A stretch of 52,199 nucleotides of DNA, taken from Alphaproteobacteria bacterium. GTDB taxonomy: Bacteria; Pseudomonadota; Alphaproteobacteria; GCA-2731375. Position numbers and translations under genes: made by a program. The first letter of the stretch is position 1. Every line of letters begins with the position of its first letter. The stretch spans positions 1 to 52,199 of the forward strand of contig JASLMY010000007.1 in assembly GCA_030746295.1 (NCBI GenBank). The letters run 5' to 3'. Below, piece after piece: positions 31,869 to 39,460 of this stretch. Below the pieces are notes generated by a model that made no database searches, was not told the DNA's origin, and was given only the letters and a program-made list of their open reading frames with translations.

Positions 31869-32314
31869 ACGTCGTAGACCGCCGCGTGCGGCGCCCGCCG
31901 GCCGAGGCCGACGGCGACGATGCGGTTGAGCCAATCGTAGTCCGCCGATCCGGTCTCGAAATAGGGCGTGTTGCGGAGGTAGTACTCCGAGGCATCGACG
32001 TCCTCGCCGGCGGCGATCCGCTGCATCACCTCGTCGGGGCCATGGCGGACACCACGATAGGTCACCTGGATGAAGGCGCCGTCGTCGGTCTCGAGCGTCA
32101 GCCGCACATCCGGCTGCATGGCGCCGTCGGCGCGGCGCAGGATCATGTCCGAGCCGCCGGCGGCGATCCGGCCGCGAAGCCTCGGCCCCTCGAAGCGGCC
32201 CCCGCGAAAGATGTCGATCCGGCGCGTTCCGGCCGGCGTCTCGCCGATCACATGGGTGGTCTCCAGCTCGATCTCGAGCGTCATGAGGAATTCCGACTCC
32301 AGCGGTCGCATCAC
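31853..32314 (-). CDS. DUF3237 domain protein
   Basis: 153 residues, GTG start at 32314 after the ribosome site GGAGG (32322-32326 on the plus strand as CCTCC); the next codon is ATG. A beta-barrel-like DUF3237 domain fills the protein: LEIELETTHVIGETPAGTRR, GGRFEGPRLRGRIAAGGSD, DGAMQPDVRLTLETDDGAFIQVTYRGVRHGP and YYLRNTPYFETGSADYDWLN. Function unknown. Divergently placed from the 390-base gap and convergent with AroM, overlapping it by 16 bases. Confidence 0.87.
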   Translation of the reverse strand: MMRPLESEFLMTLEIELETTHVIGETPAGTRRIDIFRGGRFEGPRLRGRIAAGGSDMILRRADGAMQPDVRLTLETDDGAFIQVTYRGVRHGPDEVMQRIAAGEDVDASEYYLRNTPYFETGSADYDWLNRIVAVGLGRRAPHAAVYDVYEIL

Positions 32315-32707
32315 GTCTTACCTCCGTGCCTGTAACTGGTGCGGATCAGTCTCGCGCCTTCGGCCCGACGCTACCAGGCCGAAGTTCGGTGCTGGCGGGC
32401 ATATCCGGGCATGAAAAAATCCTCGTTGGGTGTGACGACCGACACTGGCGCATTTTCGTGTCTAAGCAATATTGTCAGATACCAAGCGGTTCGTCGGTCG
32501 ACAGCGTCGAATTGGCAGCAAAGCGATGATCTCGCACGACGGGTCGGGGCCAAAAATGCGCGGGCGCGGCCTCGTCCCGGTGGGATCCGTGAAGTCGATA
32601 TTGGCGCGATGCCCGTTGCCGAGCGGGCAGTCAACTGTCACCGGCAGAGCACCAACGCCTGGCTCGAAGGCCGACCCTTAGGGGTCGGCCTTTTGCGTTG
32701 CCGCCGA
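32315..32707. other. Intergenic region, candidate unassigned RNA
   Basis: 393 bases between DUF3237 and trpE(G) without a convincing protein gene. The plus-strand end carries a strong intrinsic terminator (32667-32694), although no plus-strand gene precedes it, so an unannotated small RNA may be transcribed rightward. I could not place its promoter or fold it confidently. Confidence 0.35.
32667..32694 (+). terminator. Rho-independent terminator
   Basis: AAGGCCGACCC (32667-32677) pairs with GGGTCGGCCTT (32682-32692) across TTAG, followed by TT, so the plus strand ends in TTTT. On the minus strand the same hairpin could terminate trpE(G), whose stop is 16 bases upstream, but the trailing T-run there is only two bases. 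Confidence 0.75.
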
Positions 32708-34915
32708 CTATTCGGCCGCCGGTCGGGCACCGACGGCCCCGGCGGCGCCTGCGGCGAGGCAGCGCATCGCGTTCTCGACGATCCGGTGGCCGACTGCCGC
32801 CTGCATCGAGAGGATCGACTCCGGGTGGAACTGGACCGCCATCAACGGCAGCTCGCGATGGCGGATCGCCATCACCAGGCCTTCCTCGTTCCGGGCGATG
32901 ACTGCCAGCTCGTCTGGGATCGCCTCGACGTCGACGATCAGCGAGTGGTAGGCACCGAAGCGGCAGGGCGAGGGCACGCCCTCGAACAAATCGTCGCCGT
33001 CATGAGCGATATCCCAGATTTTGCCGTGGCGGGGCTCCGGCAGCACCTTGAGGCGGCCGCCAAAGGCCTCGACCATGCCCTGCAGGCCCAGGCAGACACC
33101 AAACTGCGGCACGCCGGCCTCGGCCAGCTCGCGCACCCGGGCGGGCACGCCGAAGTCGGCCGGCCGGCCCGGCCCCGGTGAATGCACTACCAGGTCCGGC
33201 TTCTCGGCCAGAACCCGGTCGAGCGAGACCCCGGCGCGGTAGGTCGTGACCTGGGCGCCGGTCTGGCGGAAGTAGTCGGCCAGCGTGTGGACGAAGGAAT
33301 CCTCGTTGTCGATCATCACCACACGGGCGTCGGCAAAGGGCGCTGGCGGCGGCGTCACTTCCGGCTCGGGCGCTCGCCCCAGGCTTGCCATGGCGGCGAA
33401 GAACGCGGTCGACTTGATTTGGCACTCGCGTTCTTCCTCCAGCGGGATCGAGTCGTAGACGATCGTGGCGCCGACCCGGTAGTCGGCCCGGCCGTCTTTC
33501 AGGTGCACGGTGCGGATGGTGATACCGGTATTGACGTCGCCGTTCAGCAGCATGGCGCCGATGGCACCGCCGTACCAGCCGCGGGCCGAGACTTCCTTGG
33601 CCTCGATCAGGCGCACCGCCATCGGCTTGGGCGCGCCCGTCAGCGTCACTGCCCACATGTGCGAGAGGAAGGCATCGAGGCCGGTGAAACCGGCGCGCAG
33701 TCGCCCCTCGACGTGGTCGGCGGTGTGGAAGAGGCCTGCGTAGCGCTCGATCATGCGCCGGGCCAACAGCTTGATCGTGCCCGGGCGGCAGATCCGCGAC
33801 TTGTCGTTGCGGTCGACGTCGGTGCACATGGTCAGCTCGGTCTCGTCCTTCTCGGAATTGTAGAGGGCGAGAATCCGCTCTGCGTCCTCCATGGCGTTTT
33901 CGCCGCGGCGCGCGGTGCCGGAGATCGGGCTGGATTCGACCCGGTCGCCCTCGATGCGAACGAACATCTCGGGGCTGGCGCCGATCAGCTGCTCCTCGCC
34001 GAGCTGGATGAAGAACTCGTAGGGGCTGGGGTTGTTGCTGCGCATCAGGTAGTAGAGGTCAGAGGCCAGGCCGTCGTAGCGGGCCGAGAACTTCTCCGAC
34101 AGCACGACCTCGAAGATGTCGCCGGCGTGCATGTGCTGGCGCGCCGTCTCGACGTTGGCCATATAGTTCTCGGCCGGCTGGTCGCGCTCGATCTCGCCCT
34201 GGGCGTTACCGCCGCCGCCCGGCGTTGGCGCCGGCAGTGGCTGGAAGGGCGCATAGCGGCCGGCGGCGGTCGACACATCACCGCTCGTGAACTCGTAGTC
34301 GAGCCGCATCGCCACTTCCTTGCGCCGGTCGACGAGGTAGAGCCGGTCGGGCAGGAAGAGGTGCAGATCGCGTCCGTCGGCGGCGCGGGGGTGGCTCAGC
34401 GGCATGCGCTCGAACTGGAAGATCAGGTCGTAGCCGAAGGCACCGTAGAGGCCGAGGAAGGTGTCGTCGATATGGGCGAAGTCCTCGACCAGGCGCCGGA
34501 CCGGCGTGAAGACCGACGGTTGGCGGCTCCGCTCCTCCTCTGGAAAGACCTCGTCGCTGACCACGACTTCGAGGACGATCTCGCGGTCTTCCAGCCGAGC
34601 GACGCGAGTCTCCGCGCCTTTGGTGACGACCGGCGCCAGGATCGCCAAGAGCCGCTCGCCGCGATCGTTCAAGGCCCGAAAGCGCACCTCGTTGCCGCGC
34701 GCCGTCATTTCCAGCGGTGGGTCGTCAAAGCCGAAGTCCCAGCGCGTATAGCGGTCTGGGTCCTCGACGCCGGAGGAGAAGTAGGCGCCGCGGGTGCCGT
34801 TCAGACGCTCGATCAGGAAGTCGAGGCCGGCCGCATAGTCCAGGCTCTCTTCGCGCCGCTCGACGGTGATGCCGGAACGGCTGGTAAAGGTGGTGCGCAT
34901 CTCTCTGGTCCTCAT
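32708..34915 (-). CDS. trpE(G): Anthranilate synthase, fused TrpE-TrpG
   Basis: 735 residues from ATG 34915 (MRTREMRTTFTSRSG); GTG 34927 and ATG 34900 are alternatives. It converts chorismate and glutamine to anthranilate, the first step of tryptophan synthesis. The N-terminal ~520 residues are TrpE: SPEMFVRIEGDRVESSPISGTARRGENA and the later DRNDKSRICRPGTIKLL, GAPKPMAVRLIE, GWYGGAIG. The C-terminal ~195 residues are the glutaminase TrpG: Cys in FGVCLGLQGM, His-x-x-Glu in VQFHPES. The fusion is typical of Rhizobiales and Rhodospirillales. A leader peptide with a Trp codon and a hairpin lie upstream, suggesting attenuation. Feedback-inhibition motif positions were not checked. Confidence 0.95.
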   Translation of the reverse strand: MRTREMRTTFTSRSGITVERREESLDYAAGLDFLIERLNGTRGAYFSSGVEDPDRYTRWDFGFDDPPLEMTARGNEVRFRALNDRGERLLAILAPVVTKGAETRVARLEDREIVLEVVVSDEVFPEEERSRQPSVFTPVRRLVEDFAHIDDTFLGLYGAFGYDLIFQFERMPLSHPRAADGRDLHLFLPDRLYLVDRRKEVAMRLDYEFTSGDVSTAAGRYAPFQPLPAPTPGGGGNAQGEIERDQPAENYMANVETARQHMHAGDIFEVVLSEKFSARYDGLASDLYYLMRSNNPSPYEFFIQLGEEQLIGASPEMFVRIEGDRVESSPISGTARRGENAMEDAERILALYNSEKDETELTMCTDVDRNDKSRICRPGTIKLLARRMIERYAGLFHTADHVEGRLRAGFTGLDAFLSHMWAVTLTGAPKPMAVRLIEAKEVSARGWYGGAIGAMLLNGDVNTGITIRTVHLKDGRADYRVGATIVYDSIPLEEERECQIKSTAFFAAMASLGRAPEPEVTPPPAPFADARVVMIDNEDSFVHTLADYFRQTGAQVTTYRAGVSLDRVLAEKPDLVVHSPGPGRPADFGVPARVRELAEAGVPQFGVCLGLQGMVEAFGGRLKVLPEPRHGKIWDIAHDGDDLFEGVPSPCRFGAYHSLIVDVEAIPDELAVIARNEEGLVMAIRHRELPLMAVQFHPESILSMQAAVGHRIVENAMRCLAAGAAGAVGARPAAE

Positions 34916-34983
34916 CTCTGCCCCCACGCCATTCGGCAGCGGGGGCGACGCTTGGTCTTTTGGCTTGAAACGATCGGAAACGG

Positions 34984-35002
34984 GGCGCCAACGCCTGGCG
35001 CC
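34984..35002 (-). promoter_or_regulatory. Candidate attenuator hairpin upstream of trpE(G)
   Basis: Stem GGCGCCA (34996-35002 strand complement) and TGGCGCC around GGCGT, reading GGCGCCAGGCGTTGGCGCC on the minus strand. It lies 18 bases after the leader-peptide stop and 69 bases before the trpE(G) ATG. The bases that follow are CCGTTTCC, not a classical U-run, so it is a weak terminator or a translational switch. Confidence 0.4.
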
Positions 35003-35019
35003 GGCGGCTCAAGGGAGCG

Positions 35020-35067
35020 TCACCAGAGAAAGATAACGGACGGGCTCAGGCCCTCTGTCGGTTGCAT
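35020..35067 (-). CDS. trpL: Putative trp leader peptide
   Basis: 15-residue reading frame MQPTEGLSPSVIFLW, ending TGG TGA at 35020-35025, preceded by the strong ribosome site GGAGG six bases before the ATG. The Trp codon sits directly before the stop, upstream of the hairpin at 34984-35002. Known trp leaders usually have two or three Trp codons; here only one, so attenuation by ribosome stalling would be weaker than usual. Position immediately upstream of trpE(G) is the main support. Confidence 0.5.
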   Translation of the reverse strand: MQPTEGLSPSVIFLW

Positions 35068-35091
35068 CAAGCACCTCCGATCGAAGGCCGG

Positions 35092-35121
35092 ACGCTAGCA
35101 TGCCCGGGGGTCGGGGGTAAA
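35092..35121 (-). promoter_or_regulatory. Promoter of trpL-trpE(G)
   Basis: On the minus strand, -35 TTTACC (35121-35116), 18-base spacer, extended -10 TGCTAGCGT with hexamer TAGCGT (35097-35092). Start near 35085 leaves a short leader before the leader-peptide ATG at 35067. Confidence 0.5.
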
Positions 35122-35217
35122 GGTCGCCGTCCACTAGGCACTTGATCGGACGCATTTGCGATGCCGCTGGCGGCTGCGTAAGGTCACGCCATCTCGAGCG
35201 ACGAACGAGGCCGTTGG

Positions 35218-36798
35218 GTGTCCAAAATCATAAGCTCAGGCGATGCCGTCGGCCTGATCGGCGACGGCGACTGCGTCCTGTTCGGCGGCTCGGGTGGTGG
35301 CCATGGACTGGCCGAGGAGTTGATCGAGGCCCTGGCCAAGCGCTTCCAAAGGACGGGAGCGCCTCGGGGCCTGACCCTCGTCTCCATCGTCTCGGTCGGC
35401 GACTTCGATTCCAAGGGCTTCGGCCGCTTGGCACTGCCGGGACTGGCGAAGCGGGTAATCAGCGGCGGCTTCAACAACTGCCCGAAGATCGCCTTGATGG
35501 CGATCGGGGACGAGATCGAGGCCTACACCCTGCCGCAGGGGGCGCTGTCGCAGCTCTGCCGCGAGATGGCGGCGGGCCGGCCCGGCCTCGTGACCACGGT
35601 CGGCCTTCACACCTTCGTCGATCCGCGCCAAGCCGGTGGCCGCCAGAGCGCCAGCGCGACGGAGGACCTGGTCGAGCTGATCACGATCCATGGCGAAGCG
35701 CATCTTCTCTATAAACCGATCCCCATCGACGTCGCGATCATCCGCGGCACCACGGCGGACGAGAAAGGCAACCTGACGGCCGAGGAGGAGGCCTATTTCG
35801 GCGAGAACCTGTCGATCGCCCAAGCCACGCGGCGGCGCGGCGGCATCGTCATCGCGCAAGCCAAGCACCTGGCCGCGGCGGGCACGCTGCCCGGCAAGGC
35901 GGTCAAGGTGCCCGCCGCGCTGGTCGACCACGTCGTCATCGAGCCTCGGCAGCGGCAGACCTACTGGCAAGACATGAACCCGGCCTTCGCGGGCTTCACC
36001 AAAGCGCCGGACAGCGCGCTGGCGGCGCTGCCCTTTGACATCCGCAAGGCGATGGCCAGGCGTGCGGCGATGGAGCTCTTTCCCGGTGCCATCGTCAACC
36101 TGGGCTTCGGGGTCTCGAACGGCATATCGCCGGTGGCGGCCGAGGAGGGCTTTTACCGCGAGCTGACCCTGACGGTGGAGCAGGGCATCTTCGGCGGCGC
36201 GCCGGCCGGCGGCCTGGACGCCGGGGCCGGCGCCAACTACGACGCCATGATCGACCAGCCCTACCAGTTCGACTTCTATGACGGCGGCGGCCTCGACCTC
36301 GCCTTCCTCTCCTTCGCCGAGGTCGATCGCGAAGGCAACGTCAACGTCAGCCGCTACGCCAACTCGGTCAACGGCCCCGGCGGTTTCATCAACATCAGCC
36401 AGGGCAGCCCCAAGGTCGTCTTCTCGGGGACGCTCACCACCGGCGGCCTGAAGATCGCGCCCGACGGTGCCGGCGGCGTTGCGCTCGAAAGTGAGGGCAA
36501 GCATCGGAAGTGGGTGCCGGCGGTGCAGCAGATCACCTTCAGCGGCACCTACGCTCGGGAGCGCGGCCAGGAAGTCCTCTACGTCACCGACCGCGCGGTC
36601 TTCCGGCTGCAGGCGGACGGCATCGTTCTCGCCGAGATCGCGGACGGCGTGGACCTGGACCGCGACGTCCTGGGCCAGATCGGCTTCGAGGTCCGGGTGG
36701 CCGACGACCTGAAACCGATGGACCCGCGCCTCTTCCGCGAGCCGCCGATGGGCCTCGTGGAAGAGTTCCGCAGCCGCCCGCCGATCAAGCGGCGCTAA
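35218..36798 (+). CDS. Acyl-CoA:carboxylate CoA-transferase (family I, fused alpha-beta)
   Basis: 526 residues, GTG start at 35218 with ACGAGG upstream. One chain contains both halves of a class I CoA-transferase: the alpha-like part (about 1-260) with LIGDGDCVLFGGSGGGHGLAEE, and the beta-like part (about 275-526) with the catalytic Glu E321 in LTVEQGIFGGAPAGG. Such enzymes move CoA between an acyl-CoA and a free acid (e.g. acetate, propionate, 3-oxoacid, 4-hydroxybutyrate). The exact acid is unknown. Stop overlaps the TAG of the convergent DctM gene by four bases. Confidence 0.88.
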   Translation: MSKIISSGDAVGLIGDGDCVLFGGSGGGHGLAEELIEALAKRFQRTGAPRGLTLVSIVSVGDFDSKGFGRLALPGLAKRVISGGFNNCPKIALMAIGDEIEAYTLPQGALSQLCREMAAGRPGLVTTVGLHTFVDPRQAGGRQSASATEDLVELITIHGEAHLLYKPIPIDVAIIRGTTADEKGNLTAEEEAYFGENLSIAQATRRRGGIVIAQAKHLAAAGTLPGKAVKVPAALVDHVVIEPRQRQTYWQDMNPAFAGFTKAPDSALAALPFDIRKAMARRAAMELFPGAIVNLGFGVSNGISPVAAEEGFYRELTLTVEQGIFGGAPAGGLDAGAGANYDAMIDQPYQFDFYDGGGLDLAFLSFAEVDREGNVNVSRYANSVNGPGGFINISQGSPKVVFSGTLTTGGLKIAPDGAGGVALESEGKHRKWVPAVQQITFSGTYARERGQEVLYVTDRAVFRLQADGIVLAEIADGVDLDRDVLGQIGFEVRVADDLKPMDPRLFREPPMGLVEEFRSRPPIKRR

Positions 36799-38171
36799 TC
36801 GTAGACCACGCCCGGTAGCCAGAGTACGAGCTGCGGGAAGGCGACGACGGCGGCGAGGCCGATCAGCTGCAGCAGCACGAAGGGCACGATGCCGGCATAG
36901 ATCTGCGAGATCTTCACTTCCTTCGGCGCCACCCCCTTCATGTAGAAGAGCGCGTAGCCGAACGGCGGCGTCAGGAACGAGGTCTGCAGGTTGACCGCGA
37001 CCAGGACCGTGAACCAGAACAGCACTTGATCCTGCGGCACGTGCGTGCCGAAATTGAGGTCGACCACCAGGGGGGCGAAGATCGGGAACATGATCAGGGC
37101 GATCTCGATGAAGTCGAGGATGAAGCCCAGGAAGAAGACCATGACCATGATCGTGATCAGGATGCCCCAGGAGCCGAAGCCGGCGGCGGCGAAGATCTCC
37201 TCGACGATGTCGTCGCCGCCGAGCGAGCGGAATACGTTGGCGAAACAGGTGGCGCTGATGATGATGAAGAAAATGAACGACAGGGTCAGCGCCGTCGTGG
37301 TGCACATCGCCTTCAAGTTTTCCGCGGTCAGACGTCTGAGCGCGACGGCGATCACCAAGGCGCCGAAGGAACCGACCGCACCGGCCTCGCTCGGCGTCGC
37401 CCAGCCGAACAGGATCGAGCACTTGATCGTGCCGATCAGGATGACCGGCGGCACGAACCCCTTCAACAAGAGCTTGGGAAGCTCTCGTCCCGGTACGGAA
37501 AGCATGCCCGGCGGCAACGGCGGCGCCATCACCGGCTTCACCACGGCAACGATGAAGATATAGGTCAAATAGAGGCCAGCGAGGGTCAGGCCCGGTAGGA
37601 GTGCTGCCATGAAGAGGCTGCCCACCGACAGCTGCATCAGGTCCGCCATGAAGATCAGCATGATCGAGGGCGGGATCAGGATGCCGAGCGTGCCTGAGGC
37701 CGCGATCGTGCCGGTCGCCAGGGCCGGGCTGTAGCGCTGGCGCAGCATCGAGGGCAACGCCATTGCCGTCATCATCGTCACCGAGGCGCCGATGATGCCC
37801 GTCATGGCCGCCAGGATCGTGCCCATCACGGTCACCGACAGCGCCAGCGCCCCAGGGACGCGGCGCAGCAGGATCTGGCAGCAGTAGAGGAGGTCGCTGG
37901 CGATGCCGCTGCGCTCCATCACCACGCCCATGAAGACGAAGGTCGGGACCGCCACGAGAACCAGGTTTTCCGCCGCGAAGCCCCAGATCCGAGGCACGAA
38001 ATTGAAGAACTCGATCGGCTCGAAGGTACCGATCATGTAGCCGAGAAGGCCGAAGACGATCGACAGGCCGCCCAAGATGAAGGCGATCGGATAGCCCGAG
38101 AACAGCAGGATCGCCATTCCGAAGAACATGCCGAGCGGGAGAAGTTCCTGTAGCAGGCTCTGAAGGTCCAA
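36795..38171 (-). CDS. TRAP transporter large membrane subunit (DctM family)
   Basis: 458 residues, TTG start at 38171 (no ATG or GTG lies between it and an upstream in-frame TAA); Met15 is an alternative. About 12-13 transmembrane helices: PLGMFFGMAILLFSGYPIAFILGGLS, then AMTGIIGASVTMMTAMALPSML and TGTIAASGTLGILIPPSIMLIFM, a hallmark of the DctM/IT superfamily. TRAP systems need a small DctQ and a periplasmic DctP. Neither is present in the window, and the gene is monocistronic: its upstream neighbour is divergent and its downstream neighbour convergent. Partners must be encoded elsewhere or it works differently. Confidence 0.88.
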   Translation of the reverse strand: MDLQSLLQELLPLGMFFGMAILLFSGYPIAFILGGLSIVFGLLGYMIGTFEPIEFFNFVPRIWGFAAENLVLVAVPTFVFMGVVMERSGIASDLLYCCQILLRRVPGALALSVTVMGTILAAMTGIIGASVTMMTAMALPSMLRQRYSPALATGTIAASGTLGILIPPSIMLIFMADLMQLSVGSLFMAALLPGLTLAGLYLTYIFIVAVVKPVMAPPLPPGMLSVPGRELPKLLLKGFVPPVILIGTIKCSILFGWATPSEAGAVGSFGALVIAVALRRLTAENLKAMCTTTALTLSFIFFIIISATCFANVFRSLGGDDIVEEIFAAAGFGSWGILITIMVMVFFLGFILDFIEIALIMFPIFAPLVVDLNFGTHVPQDQVLFWFTVLVAVNLQTSFLTPPFGYALFYMKGVAPKEVKISQIYAGIVPFVLLQLIGLAAVVAFPQLVLWLPGVVYD

Positions 38172-38303
38172 TTGACTGACTTTCCCGAGACTGGTGAGAA
38201 GTGTTTCTTACAGCCAATCCAAGTCATGGGGAAGACGCCACTCGCCGGCGAGCCACTTGGCGTCGCCGCAACCGCTCCTTAGTATCGCCGCCGGGAGGAT
38301 GTT

Positions 38304-38831
38304 ATGACAGACACGACCGGCCCCGCCTGGGCGGACGAGATCTTCGAGACCCTGCGTCGCTTCGAGGTGGCCCAGGTCGCCTATGTGCCGGATGCCGGCC
38401 ATGCGCGGCTGATCGAGCGCTCGATCGAGAGCAACGACGTCCGCGCCGTCACGCTGACGACCGAGGAGGAAGGCGTCGCCATGTTGGCCGGGGCCTGGCT
38501 CGGCGGCCAGCGCGGCGCCCTTTTGATGCAGTCGAGCGGCGTCGGCAACTGCATCAACATGCTGGGCATGACCAAGACCTGCCGCATGCCGCTGCTGATG
38601 CTGGTGACCATGCGGGGCGAGTGGGGCGAGTTCAATCCCTGGCAGGTGCCGATGGGCCAGATCACGGGCGAGATGCTGGAGCTGGCTGGCGTGCTGACCT
38701 TTCCGGTCGACGCGGCCGACGCCGTTGCTGATACCGTCGAGGCCGCCGCCCGCATGGCCTTTGAGGGGCCGGCGGCGGTGGCGGTGCTGCTGTCGCAGCG
38801 CCTGATCGGCGCCAAGAGCTTCACGAGGTAG
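38304..38831 (+). CDS. TPP-dependent decarboxylase alpha subunit (ComD-like PYR domain)
   Basis: 175 residues from ATG 38304 with GGGAGG upstream. It holds only the pyrimidine-binding (PYR) domain of a thiamine-diphosphate enzyme. The activating Glu lies in LTTEEEGVAMLAGAWLGGQRG at residues 51-71. It pairs with the following gene, four bases on, which holds the PP domain; such split enzymes include sulfopyruvate (ComDE) and phosphonopyruvate decarboxylases. They release CO2 from a 2-oxo acid with a charged side chain. Which 2-oxo acid is used here is not readable. Confidence 0.85.
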   Translation: MTDTTGPAWADEIFETLRRFEVAQVAYVPDAGHARLIERSIESNDVRAVTLTTEEEGVAMLAGAWLGGQRGALLMQSSGVGNCINMLGMTKTCRMPLLMLVTMRGEWGEFNPWQVPMGQITGEMLELAGVLTFPVDAADAVADTVEAAARMAFEGPAAVAVLLSQRLIGAKSFTR

Positions 38832-38835
38832 GGCA

Positions 38836-39432
38836 ATGGATCGGGACCGCGCCAACCACTATCCGTTGCGACGCCGCACCGTCGTCGCCGCGCTGCTGCA
38901 GGACCGGGGCGAGACGCTGGTCGTCACCGGCCTGGGTGCGGCCACCTGGGACGCGACCGCTGCCGGCGATCACGATCTGACCTTCCCGTTCTGGGGCGCG
39001 ATGGGCGGCACCGCCATGGCCGGCCTCGGCCTCAGCCTGGCCCAGCCCGAGCGCCGCGTTCTCGTCATCACCGGCGACGGCGACATGCTGATGGGGCTCG
39101 GTGCCATCGCCGCCATCGCTGCCGAGCAGCCGGCGAACCTCGCCGTCGTCGTCATCGACAACGAGCGCTACGGCGAGACCGGCATGCAGGTGACCGCGAC
39201 CGCCGGTTCCGTCGACCTCGCGGCCATGGCGGCGGCGGCGGGATGGCCGGCCACCGGTCGGATCGATGACGAAGCCGGCCTCGAGGCAGCACTGCCGCTG
39301 ATCCGCGACGGTGCCGGGCCGATGCTCTACGACGTCAAGGTCAGGGCGGAAGAGCTGCCGTTGGTGATGCCGCCCAAGGACGGCGCCCACCTCAAGGACC
39401 GCTTCCGCCGAGCGCTGTTGGGTGACGTCTAG
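38836..39432 (+). CDS. TPP-dependent decarboxylase beta subunit (ComE-like PP domain)
   Basis: 198 residues from ATG 38836, four bases after the alpha subunit stop, so coupled. It carries the diphosphate-binding motif GDG at 80-82 (ITGDGDMLMGLGA) and the trailing Asn N109 (VVIDNERYGETG), spaced as in TPP enzymes. The FWGAMGGTAMAGLGLSLAQP segment precedes it. With the PYR subunit it should form one active site at the interface. Next gene: 3-hydroxyisobutyrate-dehydrogenase-like oxidoreductase, 28 bases on. Confidence 0.87.
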   Translation: MDRDRANHYPLRRRTVVAALLQDRGETLVVTGLGAATWDATAAGDHDLTFPFWGAMGGTAMAGLGLSLAQPERRVLVITGDGDMLMGLGAIAAIAAEQPANLAVVVIDNERYGETGMQVTATAGSVDLAAMAAAAGWPATGRIDDEAGLEAALPLIRDGAGPMLYDVKVRAEELPLVMPPKDGAHLKDRFRRALLGDV

Positions 39433-39460
39433 CGAAGGTGGCACTCGAGGAGGGGCTGAA

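Noticed and set aside
33182..35098. 638-codon plus-strand frame opposite trpE(G)
   Set aside because: Shadow frame with no domain pattern; trpE(G) is certain.
35236..38217. A 993-codon minus-strand frame spanning the CoA-transferase and DctM genes
   Set aside because: Its translation is a low-complexity Arg/Gly/His-rich shadow of two well-identified genes in other frames.
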